Source: Nocardia farcinica (GTDB lineage Bacteria > Actinomycetota > Actinomycetes > Mycobacteriales > Mycobacteriaceae). Taken from it: a stretch of 64,000 nt of DNA. The notes under the pieces are model-generated. The model searched no databases and was not told the DNA's origin. It saw only the letters and a program-made list of their open reading frames with translations. Position 1 is the first letter of the stretch. Each line of letters starts with the position of its first letter. Both the position numbers and the translations under genes were made by a program. Location: positions 2,604,001 to 2,668,000 of the forward strand of contig NZ_LN868938.1 in assembly GCF_001182745.1 (NCBI RefSeq), given 5' to 3'. Below, in pieces: positions 53,640 through 62,900 of the stretch.

Positions 53640-54290
53640 TCGGCATTTCTGGGGGCTTTCCTGGCCGGGCAGCGCTGCGCGCAGAGCACGGGCAGTGCCC
53701 GCAGGCCCAGGTTCCTGCACAGCGGGTTCCTGGGTGGTGACGGTAGTGATAACCGATTCGCGCAATACGACGAGGAGTGCGGGTCTCGCAGGCTCGGGCA
53801 AGGACAGCCAGGTCAGGACAGCGCCGCTCGCGGTGGACATTCTGGGCCGCGAGGCCCTCCTCCATGCGCAAGTGGCCTGCGGCCGCGACGCGCGGGATTC
53901 GGTCCATGGTGATTTCATGACCGATCCGGAAGATAACGCTGGACCGGGTGCGTTCGCCGAACATCAGCCTGGACGGGGCCGGGTTGACCAGCGCGAACTC
54001 GATCACGATGTCCCAGCCGTTGCGCAGTTCCTTGACCGGACCCTGCGGATCGGGACCGACCTGCTGCTTGGCGGCCAAGAACCGGCTGAAGCCGTACTCG
54101 ACCTCTGCGTCCAGTAGCCCTCCTTGTCACCAAAAGCCGGTACAGGCCAGCGGCTGGATTACAGCGGCGTCGGCGACCGCCCGGGTGGTGACCGCATTGG
54201 CGCTGATCCGCCCGAAGTCACGCAGCACCGACGTGAGCCTGGCGCAGGACGCCAATCAGCCCGAGGTGGCGAACATGATCGCCCGAGCTC
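53640..54290 (-). pseudogene. TetR-family regulator pseudogene
   Basis: HTH remnant DFGRISANAVTTRAVADAAV in one frame; GDKEG and LLDAEVEYGFSRFLAAKQQV in others; then ELRNGWDIVIEFALVNPAPS and EITMDRIPRVAAAGHLRMEE; a further shift gives AVLTWLSLPEPARPALLVVL and RESVITTVTTQEP. At least three frameshifts and one in-frame stop (GFW then TGA). It may once have regulated the hydrolase or aromatic genes next to it. Confidence 0.7.
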
Positions 54291-55121
54291 GCACCTTGTC
54301 GCCGCTACGCGGACCAATAGATCACCGTCATTTCAGATCCTACCCCCTGAATCGCCCGCTCGGCCAGCTTCTTTGACCGGCCAAGGCTGACAACCAGCCC
54401 ACCCGCTCAGTTATCCACAAGGCCGGATTCCCGGGTAGAAATGTAGCCGCAGCTCGACAGCAACTGAACGTAAGCCTCTGGCCCCCGTCACATCTCATAC
54501 ACCGCAGATCGATCCAGCCCGTCGGCGCCGGTCCCGCAGTCGCTTTTCCGTACCGCACCCAGCAGGCCGCCGAGTCGCCGAACTGGGCACCCTCCTGCTT
54601 AGACGAAAATCGAGCTGATCCAGCTTCGATGCCTCGGTACGCCGCGCTCGAACCGGCGGCGGACCAGAATACCGACTCGCTCCCATACCATCTTGTTCGT
54701 CTACGAGGCCTGGACCGGAATCACCTCGCGCGACCTGTCTGTCTCGAAGACAGACCAGGCGACCGTCGAAGCCCTCCACATACGGAGCTGCGTCCGGTGG
54801 TGCCAGTACCCTAACCCGATGATGCTCAATCTGCCGGACTGGGGCGAGAAGGACGGCCTAGCTCACACCCATCAGATACAAAAGCATCGCCTCCGCCCGG
54901 ACAGTCGCCGACCGGATGGACACGCGTCGCCCCGAGCATTCGAGCAGGGCAATGCTCTCGGAGAACCCCACCCGATGGCACTCAGAGTTCGGGACAAAAC
55001 GAATGCCCCAGGCAGTCTGATCAAAGCAATGATCGTTGATGCCACACGGACCGACCACCTTGCACCCGCCCATAGCAGGCTCCCGTCGATCGCGTTAGGC
55101 CACCCGGACACGGGTCACCTA
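54291..55121. other. Decayed intergenic region
   Basis: About 830 bp with no convincing gene. Open frames exist (for example 54693-55124 plus) but show no protein-like composition or motif. Continuation of the pseudogene-rich zone. Confidence 0.5.
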
Positions 55122-55131
55122 TAGTCGACTA
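55122..55131. promoter_or_regulatory. Palindrome TAGTCGACTA, possible TetR operator
   Basis: Perfect 10-bp palindrome about 97 bp upstream of the first of two TetR genes. Position fits an autoregulatory site; no second copy was found to support it. Confidence 0.35.
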
Positions 55132-55227
55132 GTGCGCCCTCATCCAGACGACCATGCCAGGTCGACGGGTGGCCCCGGCCGCCCTTCCGAGGACGACACC
55201 GGTAACCCTCGAGGACGAAGGGCGGCA

Positions 55228-55884
55228 ATGACAACCCCACGACGACGTTCACGCGGACGCCCCCGGCAGGAAGGGCTGGCGGAGCGACGTCGGGAGCAGA
55301 TCGTGCAGGCTGCCTACGAAATTTTCACCGAGCACGGATACCGCTCGACCACTGTATCGATGATCGCGAAGCGGGCCGGGGTCGGCCAAGGAACGGTGTA
55401 CCGGTACTTCGATAGCAAGCTCGAGATCCTCCGGGCCGTCTTCGACCACACCGCAGAGATGGGTTTCGCCGCACTCGATATCGAGGCGGTGGCACAGCCG
55501 ATCACCTCAGTCGCCGAACTGACCGACCGGATCGCCGACGCCGCAACAGCGTTGACCGATTTGGTGCAGCGCGATCCGCGCCTGTTGACGATCCTGGCCG
55601 TCGAAGCCAGCGCAGCGGATCCGGAGCTGCAGCATCGCGTCATCGGCCTAGAACGCATACTGGCCTCGCGCCTGTCTTCAGCCATCGCAGCCGGAGTCGC
55701 CGATGGCACGGTGCGCCCTGACGTCGACGTGGCAGCCTACGGGCATCTCCTCCTCAGTCTGGGCATGCCATCCTTTGTCGACGCGTTCCACGGCCGCATG
55801 ACACCCGCACGCAGGGACCGGCATGTGACCGCGATATCCGACATCGTCGTCCATGCTCTGCAAGTAGCGGGAGGCGGGCGATGA
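55228..55884 (+). CDS. TetR-family regulator 1
   Basis: 218 residues from ATG 55228; upstream frame is Pro/Arg-rich and rejected. HTH: RREQIVQAAYEIFTEHGYRS, VSMIAKRAGVGQGTVYRYFD, SKLEILRAVFDH. C-terminal ligand domain VQRDPRLLTILAVEASAADP. Overlaps the next TetR gene by 4 bp, so the two are co-translated; both lie upstream of an esterase gene and face the mce operon. Confidence 0.9.
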   Translation: MTTPRRRSRGRPRQEGLAERRREQIVQAAYEIFTEHGYRSTTVSMIAKRAGVGQGTVYRYFDSKLEILRAVFDHTAEMGFAALDIEAVAQPITSVAELTDRIADAATALTDLVQRDPRLLTILAVEASAADPELQHRVIGLERILASRLSSAIAAGVADGTVRPDVDVAAYGHLLLSLGMPSFVDAFHGRMTPARRDRHVTAISDIVVHALQVAGGGR

Positions 55885-56534
55885 GCTTCGTCGTCCGACC
55901 CGGCGGCACGCTCGACCGAGCCGAGCAGCGCCGGGCCGATCTCATTGCCACCGCCGCCCAGCTGATCACCGACCGCGGATACCACGACACAACGGTCAGC
56001 GACATCACGAATGCCCTGGGCGCAAGTCATGGAACCTTCTACAACTACTTCCGCAACCGTCGCGAGATTCTCGATGCGGTGTTGGACCAGCGGTTCTCCG
56101 AGATACAGGCCCATGTTCTCGGCAAAGACGAAAAACAGGCCGATACGCTCGACGAGTTCGTAGCAGCGGCGGTCGGTATAGCGGGCCGACTGCAGACATC
56201 GATGGTGAACGACCCTGGCCTGATTCGATTCCTGGCATACGAAGCACCGGCCATCGATCAGGAACTCATCGATAAGATCGACGGTTGGCTCAACGGCATC
56301 GTCCAGTTGACGAGCCGGCAGATCGCGCATGGCGTCGATGCGGGATATCTCCGCAGCGAGATCGATAGCGAGATGGCCGGTTGGTCGGTGACCGCTTTGA
56401 TCTTCGCCGCCGCTGCCGGCGGGCTGGCCGGTCCGGGCGACGTGCCGGGTGACGCCTTCATCGCCGCGCTGGCCGACCTCCTGCGGCATGGGCTGGGCGC
56501 GACGCCGACGCAGGAACAATCGCAGCAAGCGTAA
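55881..56534 (+). CDS. TetR-family regulator 2
   Basis: 217 residues. HTH: RRADLIATAAQLITDRGYHD, VSDITNALGASHGTFYNYFR, NRREILDAVLDQR. Ligand domain NDPGLIRFLAYEAPAIDQEL. Related in layout to TetR 1 but not a recent copy. Tandem TetR pairs of this kind occur beside mce operons in mycolata and may control the mce genes at 58-64 kb (inference). Confidence 0.9.
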   Translation: MSFVVRPGGTLDRAEQRRADLIATAAQLITDRGYHDTTVSDITNALGASHGTFYNYFRNRREILDAVLDQRFSEIQAHVLGKDEKQADTLDEFVAAAVGIAGRLQTSMVNDPGLIRFLAYEAPAIDQELIDKIDGWLNGIVQLTSRQIAHGVDAGYLRSEIDSEMAGWSVTALIFAAAAGGLAGPGDVPGDAFIAALADLLRHGLGATPTQEQSQQA

Positions 56535-56652
56535 GGCGCCGCGGGCGACAGCGATAGGCCCTCTTCCGCGTGAGGCCGCCAACCACGGATATCACCGGGC
56601 GGCATGACAGGGACACTTGACGGACTGACGCATCATTCCATTTAATTGGCCC

Positions 56653-57630
56653 ATGACTCCACGGATCGTCAGCGTCGACACCAGTGTTATCGAGCATCTG
56701 CCGGGCACCAGCCTCCGCGCTCGCCTCCTCGCCCTGGCGACGCGTCTCACCGCGCGGCAGGTACTGCGCCTGTTCGGCCGTTGGCCCGCTCTGCCCTGGC
56801 CGTTCAGCCTGGTCGATCGCCTGGCAGTCCTGCTGCCACCCGTCCCAGGCGTCACACGGAAGCTGATCGATCTCGGCGGGTGTCGAGCCGAACTGATCAT
56901 GGCTCCGCAGGCACGCCACGCCTCCGGGGCGATCCTGTACACCCACGGCGGGGGCTTCCTCACCTGTGGCCTCAACACCCACCGCAGACTGGTTTCGCGC
57001 CTGTCGATGGCAACCGGAATGCCCATCCTCAGCGTGGATTACCGGCGGCCACCGAACGTCCCGCTGGCCGCCTCGATCGCCGACTGCGTGCGGGGCTACA
57101 ACTGGCTGGCGCACCAGGGCTACTCGAGCATTGCGCTTGCCGGCGACTCGGCCGGCAGCTACCTGGCCATCATGGTCGCATTATCCGCGACGGAAGGACC
57201 GCGTCCCTCGGCTTTGTTATGTCTGTCTCCCATGTTGGACCTGGAATCCGTACGCGCCGAACCTCGCCGGGGCCGGGATCCGCTCTTTCCTGCATCGTGC
57301 CTGAACGCGCTGGGCACGTGGCTGGTGCGCCGAACCGGCCCCACCGACATGCGACTGCCGACACCCTTGTCGGCCGATCTGTCGTCGCTTCCCCCGACAT
57401 TGGTGCTGGTTGGAGCCTCGGAGCTGCTCGCCGAGGATTCGATCCGGTTGGCGCGCAGGCTCAACGACTGTGGTGTCCCGTGCCGTCTCCAGCTCTGGGA
57501 GGGACAGATGCATGTCTTTCCCGCCTTTGCCGAGGTTGTGCCCGAAGGACGGATCGCGACAGCGCAGGCAGCAGAGTTCCTCACCAAAGCCACCGAGCAG
57601 CCGCTCCCGACGCGCTCCGGCGCCGCCTGA
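56653..57630 (+). CDS. HSL-family esterase/lipase (LipR-like)
   Basis: 325 residues. Oxyanion motif THGGGF at 97-102, nucleophile elbow AGDSAGSYLAI (Ser166), and C-terminal GQMHVFPAFAE with the catalytic His. Hormone-sensitive-lipase family alpha/beta hydrolase. No signal peptide. Probably acts on acyl esters in concert with lipid import by Mce. Confidence 0.9.
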   Translation: MTPRIVSVDTSVIEHLPGTSLRARLLALATRLTARQVLRLFGRWPALPWPFSLVDRLAVLLPPVPGVTRKLIDLGGCRAELIMAPQARHASGAILYTHGGGFLTCGLNTHRRLVSRLSMATGMPILSVDYRRPPNVPLAASIADCVRGYNWLAHQGYSSIALAGDSAGSYLAIMVALSATEGPRPSALLCLSPMLDLESVRAEPRRGRDPLFPASCLNALGTWLVRRTGPTDMRLPTPLSADLSSLPPTLVLVGASELLAEDSIRLARRLNDCGVPCRLQLWEGQMHVFPAFAEVVPEGRIATAQAAEFLTKATEQPLPTRSGAA

Positions 57631-57666
57631 AACCGACCCTTGTCCACCGACTGAGGAAACCGTGGC

Positions 57667-58338
57667 ATGTTCAGTGACCCGATGATCCCCGATGGCGAGA
57701 AGTCCAGTTACACACTCACGATCGCCAACAACTCAGACGCCGCAGATGTGCTGTCGGTGACCAGCCGGGAGGACGACGCCTACGTATCGTCTCTTACGGT
57801 GAATCACAACGGAGGCTTCGAGGTGTCCGTCACCCAGCGCTTTCGCCGGGCCGCGGGCGCCGTCACCGCCGAAAGCTACTGCTGCGAATCGAGGGACAGC
57901 GGAAAGCTGGTGAGCCGGGAGGAAGGGCGATTCCACGGCACCAGGCACATCCAGTTCGGTGGTGCCCTACAGCCGTTCCCGAGCAAGACGATGCCACTGC
58001 TCGGCGCCGCCACCCTCCTGCGCGGCATGGAATTCCGGAAGGGAGCGAAAACGAAGGTCGACCTGTGGCTGGCCTTCTCGGTGCACTGGCCCGCCGAAGC
58101 CAAGGTGGAGAAACGAACCCTCATCGACGTTCCGGTGGGCCGAGTCGAAGCCTGGGAAGTCCGGATAAGGCCGAGCTTCGCACACATCAACGGGTTGCTG
58201 GACAAGATGATCCAGGGACTGCTCCCACCGTTCATCGCGCACTTCGACGCCGCCGCCGGTCATCGATTGCTGCGATTCAGCTTCCCGACCGGGCCGCTGC
58301 CGTGGCATCCGCGCGGTCTGCTGGCCATCCGCAGCTGA
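57667..58338 (+). CDS. Hypothetical beta-rich protein (DUF3108-like?)
   Basis: 223 residues: EKSSYTLTIANNSDAADVLS, then SSLTVNHNGGFEVSVTQRFR, VDLWLAFSVHWPAEAKVEKR and VGRVEAWEVRIRPSFAHING. The alternation of strands and a terminal DVPVGRVEAWEV-type motif recall DUF3108 proteins, but this is tentative. No signal peptide. Follows the esterase by 36 bp in the same direction, probably an operon. Convergent with the mce operon. Confidence 0.55.
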   Translation: MFSDPMIPDGEKSSYTLTIANNSDAADVLSVTSREDDAYVSSLTVNHNGGFEVSVTQRFRRAAGAVTAESYCCESRDSGKLVSREEGRFHGTRHIQFGGALQPFPSKTMPLLGAATLLRGMEFRKGAKTKVDLWLAFSVHWPAEAKVEKRTLIDVPVGRVEAWEVRIRPSFAHINGLLDKMIQGLLPPFIAHFDAAAGHRLLRFSFPTGPLPWHPRGLLAIRS

Positions 58339-58371
58339 TCGCGCCGCCCATCGGCAGTCGCCCGAGCGCGA

Positions 58372-58971
58372 TCATCCCCGAGGGCCGTAATCGGCCACCT
58401 TCCAAGTATCACCCTGCTTGGCAACGGTGACCGACAACAGGTTCGGTGCCGTCACCGGTTCCGGATTCTGAATGTTCTGTGTCCGCTGTTTCGCGAAAAC
58501 CGTCACCGTGTACTGGTCGTTCCCAGCGGGCTCGACCGCGGTCGCCACCACCTCACCGGTCGCCACCACCTGCGCTTCGGTCATGATCGATGACAGCGTG
58601 TCATGGATTTCGTTGTACCGCTGGGCGAGCTGATCGGATGCGTCCCGGCGCACCGCATCGAAGAACGCCTCGACATCGCGGTGGTCGTAGGTCAACGAGC
58701 GCAGGGTGTAATCGCGGGCGAGCTCGGCTGCTCGTGCCGAATCAGCGTTCTGCTGTCGCAAGGCATCCAGATCGGTGGCGGTCGAATGCCAGAACCATGC
58801 AGCAGTGAGCGCCACCGCGGTGGCTACGGCCGCCACCAGCGCCAGCGTCGTGGCCGGACGACGGCGGCCCTGCTGCGCGCATTCCGTGACAGCCGGATCC
58901 ACCGAGCTCTTTCCCTCCTCATCCTTCTCTACGGGAGCCGCTGTGACAGTGGCCGATTCGTTGTCCGTCAT
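58372..58971 (-). CDS. Mce-associated membrane protein (Mas)
   Basis: 199 residues from ATG 58971. Acidic N-terminus, one helix (TLALVAAVATAVALTAAW), then an NTF2-like domain: ARDYTLRSLTYDHRDVEAFF, SDQLAQRYNEIHDTLSSIMT and TVAKQGDTWKVADY. Typical last gene of mce operons; thought to stabilise the Mce transporter. Follows mceF by 11 bp. Confidence 0.88.
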   Translation of the reverse strand: MTDNESATVTAAPVEKDEEGKSSVDPAVTECAQQGRRRPATTLALVAAVATAVALTAAWFWHSTATDLDALRQQNADSARAAELARDYTLRSLTYDHRDVEAFFDAVRRDASDQLAQRYNEIHDTLSSIMTEAQVVATGEVVATAVEPAGNDQYTVTVFAKQRTQNIQNPEPVTAPNLLSVTVAKQGDTWKVADYGPRG

Positions 58972-58982
58972 GGTGGTCTCCT

Positions 58983-59927
58983 TCATTTCGGCGCGGTGAG
59001 CGTGATCCGAGCGGGGCCGCCCGGCGGGAACATCGCCGACAGCAGGTCGACGATCGAGCCTGCATCCACCCGGAGTGGACGGACCTGGGAGGTCACCGGC
59101 TTCAACACGGTCGCAACATGGCCCAGCGGAGGTGCGAGCTCGGCGACGTAGCCGTCGATCTTGTCGAACAGCTGACGCAATGGGTTATCCCAGATGTTCT
59201 CACCGGTGTCGGAATAGGTTTTGAACGACCTGATCAGGTGCAAGATCTCCGGCAGCGCCCGGTCGAGGTCCCCCGTGGCGTCGCGCAAGGTCGGCGCGTA
59301 GCCGGCGGCATTGTCACCCAGTGTCTGAGCGTTCACATACAGCCGCGTGAGCTGTCGTCGTTTGTCCTGGAGCAACTGGCTCATCCGATCGATGGCATCG
59401 GCGAGGCGCTCGATTTCCGCGTCGCGCCCGTCGATCGCTGCGTTGGCCGTCCGCACCAGGCGATCGACCTGTGCCGGATCTATCTGCGCATTGATCTCGT
59501 CCAATCGCACCAGCGCTTCGGTGACCGTCATAGCCACCTTCACCTGTTCGGTGGGGATCACGTCGCCGTGGTTCAGGTACGGCCCGTTCGAGGTGGTCGG
59601 CCGAAAGTCCACGAACTGCTCGCCCGCGGCGGACAGGTTGGCAATACGGACCTCGCTGTCGGCAGGTATTCGATATCGTGCATCGAGTTCCAGGCGGACC
59701 GTCAGCCCGTCACGGTCCGTTCGAATCTCACGGACACGGCCAATCTGCATACCCCGCAGATCCACCTCCGAGGTCTTCAACAACCCGCCCGAGGACTCCA
59801 ACCGCATCGTCACCTCGATCGTCTCCCGACGCGGATCCATCTCGAGAATGCCGACCGATAGATAGCCCGCGCAGACAACGGTCATGATGAGCAGTAATGC
59901 CAGAGACACGGGTGCAGGGAGCTTCAT
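58983..59927 (-). CDS. mceF: Mce family protein MceF
   Basis: 314 residues. Signal-anchor LALLLIMTVVCAGYLSVGIL, then MCE domain TIEVTMRLESSGGLLKTSEV, DLRGMQIGRVREIRTDRDGL, and a helical C-part with LTRLYVNAQTLGDNAAGYAP. Overlaps mceE by 4 bp. Confidence 0.92.
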   Translation of the reverse strand: MKLPAPVSLALLLIMTVVCAGYLSVGILEMDPRRETIEVTMRLESSGGLLKTSEVDLRGMQIGRVREIRTDRDGLTVRLELDARYRIPADSEVRIANLSAAGEQFVDFRPTTSNGPYLNHGDVIPTEQVKVAMTVTEALVRLDEINAQIDPAQVDRLVRTANAAIDGRDAEIERLADAIDRMSQLLQDKRRQLTRLYVNAQTLGDNAAGYAPTLRDATGDLDRALPEILHLIRSFKTYSDTGENIWDNPLRQLFDKIDGYVAELAPPLGHVATVLKPVTSQVRPLRVDAGSIVDLLSAMFPPGGPARITLTAPK

Positions 59928-60943
59928 CGGATCATCCCTATCGCGCGCAGAACCTTGATGAACTCCTCCGCCTGCGCCCGAGCATCCGCCTGGGCCGCCG
60001 CTGACGTGGTGAGCGTGATTCGGACATCGGGCGGCGCGCTGAAGAACGGGATCAGTCTGTCTCGAAGCAGGTCCTCGGTGACGCTGCTCATCTCGGCCAC
60101 GGTGAGGTCGGCGGTGGCAACCGTCTGGGTCGCCGGTGCAAGCACGGCAACTATCGAGCGCAGGTCGCCGGCCACCGGAAGCAGCAGGTTACCGACCTGA
60201 TGGGCCATTTCCCCCGCACCCTGCAGTAGAAGGACGACGCCGAAGATGACATCTGCAAGGCCGTTCGCCCGTTTCGGCCCCACATCGAGAATCCGGTCCA
60301 GATCGTCGGCGTCGGCCGCCAAGGTGGTGCTGATCGCTGCCGCATCATCGAGGATCCGGTCGATCTCATCGGTATGCGTTGCCATGTCGTGCAGTGCGGC
60401 GCGTCCGGCAGCCATGATCTTGTCGAGTTCCGCCGGATCGTCGGGCAGTGCGGCATTGACATCGGCGACCACCTCGCTCAGCGCTGTCCATGGGCCCCCG
60501 GTGATCACATTGGACAACGCACGCAGCGTATCCTCGATGTTCGTCGCTGGGCGGGTGTGTTCCTGGGAAATCCGGCCACCGTCGAACAGATAACGTTCTC
60601 CGGTGGCGTCGGGAGTGTCCAACGCGATGTGCATATCTCCCAAGATCGTGTTCTGCCGGAGTTCTGCCGTGGTGTCGACCGGCAGCTGCACATCAGCGCG
60701 GATGTCTACGCGTGCCACCGCCGTGTCGCCGACCAGCTCGACACTGTCGAGGACACCCACCTCGACGCCGTCGACCATCACCTTGGCGCGCTCGGGCAGA
60801 TTGAGCACCGAGGTGAATTCGATGTCGATCGTGTAGTGCTCACCGGCGAGGTAGGTGCCGGGGATCGGGAGATCGGAGGGGCGCAGTCCACATGCGGTCG
60901 TCAACGTTGCCACCACGAGGAGCAACCCTGCCCGGCGCTTCAT
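59924..60943 (-). CDS. mceE: Mce family lipoprotein MceE
   Basis: 339 residues; lipobox LTTAC gives a lipid-anchored subunit as usual for MceE. MCE domain YTIDIEFTSVLNLPERAKVM, VDGVEVGVLDSVELVGDTAV. Long helical domain follows. Overlaps mceD by 4 bp. Confidence 0.93.
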   Translation of the reverse strand: MKRRAGLLLVVATLTTACGLRPSDLPIPGTYLAGEHYTIDIEFTSVLNLPERAKVMVDGVEVGVLDSVELVGDTAVARVDIRADVQLPVDTTAELRQNTILGDMHIALDTPDATGERYLFDGGRISQEHTRPATNIEDTLRALSNVITGGPWTALSEVVADVNAALPDDPAELDKIMAAGRAALHDMATHTDEIDRILDDAAAISTTLAADADDLDRILDVGPKRANGLADVIFGVVLLLQGAGEMAHQVGNLLLPVAGDLRSIVAVLAPATQTVATADLTVAEMSSVTEDLLRDRLIPFFSAPPDVRITLTTSAAAQADARAQAEEFIKVLRAIGMIR

Positions 60944-61869
60944 CTCGGTTCCACCGACGGGAGCGCCGCCGCGAGGGGCGGAAGATGCATGAGGATATCT
61001 CCGATATCGCCCGCCAGGCGGTTGTACTCGACAACCGCGGGGATGAGTTGGTCGAGGACTGGGTACAACCGATCATCGAATTTGTCGACATTACGGGAGA
61101 GGATCGGCAAGATATCGACCCCGAGGTCGATCACCCCGGCGAGATCGCGGGACAGGCCTTCAGCGAGCTGCAATGAGTTACGCAGGTTGCCGAGCACGGC
61201 GGCCATATCCGGCCAGTTCGTCACAAACATCGACATCAGCGTGTCCAGGTTGTCGATCAGGCGGCGATACGAGCTCTCGCGGGCAACTGGGTTGCCCGCC
61301 AACGTGTCCAGATACCCGATCAATGCGTTCCATTGCTGCGCAGTTCCTTGGAGGGCGGAATCGGCCGCGGACAGGGTGTCCCCGATGACCGGCTCCGCGG
61401 ATCCGTCGGCGCCTGGCGGGCCGATCAGGTCCTCCGACAACTTTCCGATACCGTCCAAGGCCTCGCTGATGCCGATCGGAGTTCGGGTCCGTTCCACCGG
61501 TATGCACTCGTCGCCGAGTGTGGGCCCGCCCGTGTAGGGCTTGACGAACTCGACATGCCGGTCGGTCACGATCGAACTCGACATCGTCACCACTTCCGCA
61601 TCGGTCGGCAGCTGGGCGGATCGGTCGACGTTCATCGTCACCCGCATGCGGTCCCCGAGGGGTTCGATAGCAGTCACCGTTCCCACTTCGACACCGAGCA
61701 TTGTCACGATATTCCCCTCGTAAAGGCCCACGGTGTCGGTGAACTCGGCGCACACCTGGCGCTGCTCCGGCCGCACTTCCTCGAGCAATGCCCTCGCGCC
61801 GAACACACATCCCACGATGGTGACGACGACCGCGGTCACGGACACCCCGAACTTCACTGCGTTCCGCAT
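60940..61869 (-). CDS. mceD: Mce family protein MceD
   Basis: 309 residues from ATG 61869. Signal-anchor SVTAVVVTIVGCVFGARALL, MCE domain QVCAEFTDTVGLYEGNIVTM, LGVEVGTVTAIEPLGDRMRV. Two Cys typical of MceD (CAEF, DECIPV). TGATG overlap with mceC. Confidence 0.92.
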   Translation of the reverse strand: MRNAVKFGVSVTAVVVTIVGCVFGARALLEEVRPEQRQVCAEFTDTVGLYEGNIVTMLGVEVGTVTAIEPLGDRMRVTMNVDRSAQLPTDAEVVTMSSSIVTDRHVEFVKPYTGGPTLGDECIPVERTRTPIGISEALDGIGKLSEDLIGPPGADGSAEPVIGDTLSAADSALQGTAQQWNALIGYLDTLAGNPVARESSYRRLIDNLDTLMSMFVTNWPDMAAVLGNLRNSLQLAEGLSRDLAGVIDLGVDILPILSRNVDKFDDRLYPVLDQLIPAVVEYNRLAGDIGDILMHLPPLAAALPSVEPR

Positions 61870-62900
61870 CAGCACACCTTGCCCGCGTAGGGAATACACA
61901 CTGCCGGGCCGCTACCGTGAGCCGGTGGCGGTGCCATCACCACATCGCCGTCACCCAGCATCGCCGTAATCTTGGCGAGAAAGTCCTCGATGCCCGCCAC
62001 GACCTGGTCGATCACCTGCGGGTTGGCGAGCAGCGAGCCGGCCAGCTGCTCGAACTCCATCACCGACGGCTCGATGGCCGCCTCGTAGGCAATCACCGGA
62101 CGGTGTAGGAGGTCGAGAAATCGCCTGAGCAAGGTGAACACCCGGACAATGTCGTCTTTGGCCGGAGCGAGTGTCACCGCGACGATACCCAACTCGTGGA
62201 CCACATCGGCAAGTAGCTGGCGATCGTCGGCGATCGCGGCGACGTACTCGTCGGCCACTTCCACCGCCCGGTCGATTTGATCCGCTCGTTGCGCCAGACT
62301 CCCGGTCAGCCCAGTCACGCTACCGAGCACATTGCGGATGCCGTCCGGCCCCCCGGCAAGTGCGCGATTGACTTCGGACACAGTCGCTCGCAATGTGCCC
62401 CCGTCGATCTCGCTGAGCACCGGAGTGGCGGTGTCGATGATGTCGTTCAGGTCGAAGGGCGTGCTGGTGTGTTCGGGTGGAATATGCCCGTCACCGAGCG
62501 GCTTTTCCCCTCGCGGCTGCAGAGCGAGGTAATGTCCCCCGATCGGGGTCAGCATTTTCACCGCCACCGCTGAATCCCGGCCGACATGGACATCCCGATC
62601 GACGGTGAACCGGACCTCGACATGGTCGCCGGCCAATTCGACCGAGCGCACGGACCCGACATCGATTCCGGCGATACGGACTTCGTCACCCGGCCGAGCT
62701 CCGCCGGATATCCGGAAATCCGCGGTGTAGGTCTGCTCGCCGAAGGGCAGGACATACACCACTCCGGCGGCGACGAGCGCGACCACGGAGACTACGACTC
62801 CGGCGACACCCCAGCTCACATGCGTGGGAGAATACCCGCGATCGGCCATCCACCAGCGTGCTGCGCGAACGCATTGCGCCATCGTCGATTTCATCGGCAC
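61869..62900 (-). CDS. mceC: Mce family protein MceC
   Basis: 343 residues. Signal-anchor WGVAGVVVSVVALVAAGVVY, MCE domain YTADFRISGGARPGDEVRIA, GIDVGSVRSVELAGDHVEVR. Ends AVCIPYAGKVC with two Cys, a common MceB/C-type terminus. Overlaps mceB by 10 bp; ATG 62894 is an alternative start. Confidence 0.92.
   Translation of the reverse strand: MPMKSTMAQCVRAARWWMADRGYSPTHVSWGVAGVVVSVVALVAAGVVYVLPFGEQTYTADFRISGGARPGDEVRIAGIDVGSVRSVELAGDHVEVRFTVDRDVHVGRDSAVAVKMLTPIGGHYLALQPRGEKPLGDGHIPPEHTSTPFDLNDIIDTATPVLSEIDGGTLRATVSEVNRALAGGPDGIRNVLGSVTGLTGSLAQRADQIDRAVEVADEYVAAIADDRQLLADVVHELGIVAVTLAPAKDDIVRVFTLLRRFLDLLHRPVIAYEAAIEPSVMEFEQLAGSLLANPQVIDQVVAGIEDFLAKITAMLGDGDVVMAPPPAHGSGPAVCIPYAGKVC

Noticed and set aside
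54693..55124. 143-codon open frame on the plus strand
   Set aside because: No ribosome site, motif or protein-like composition; lies in a decayed region.
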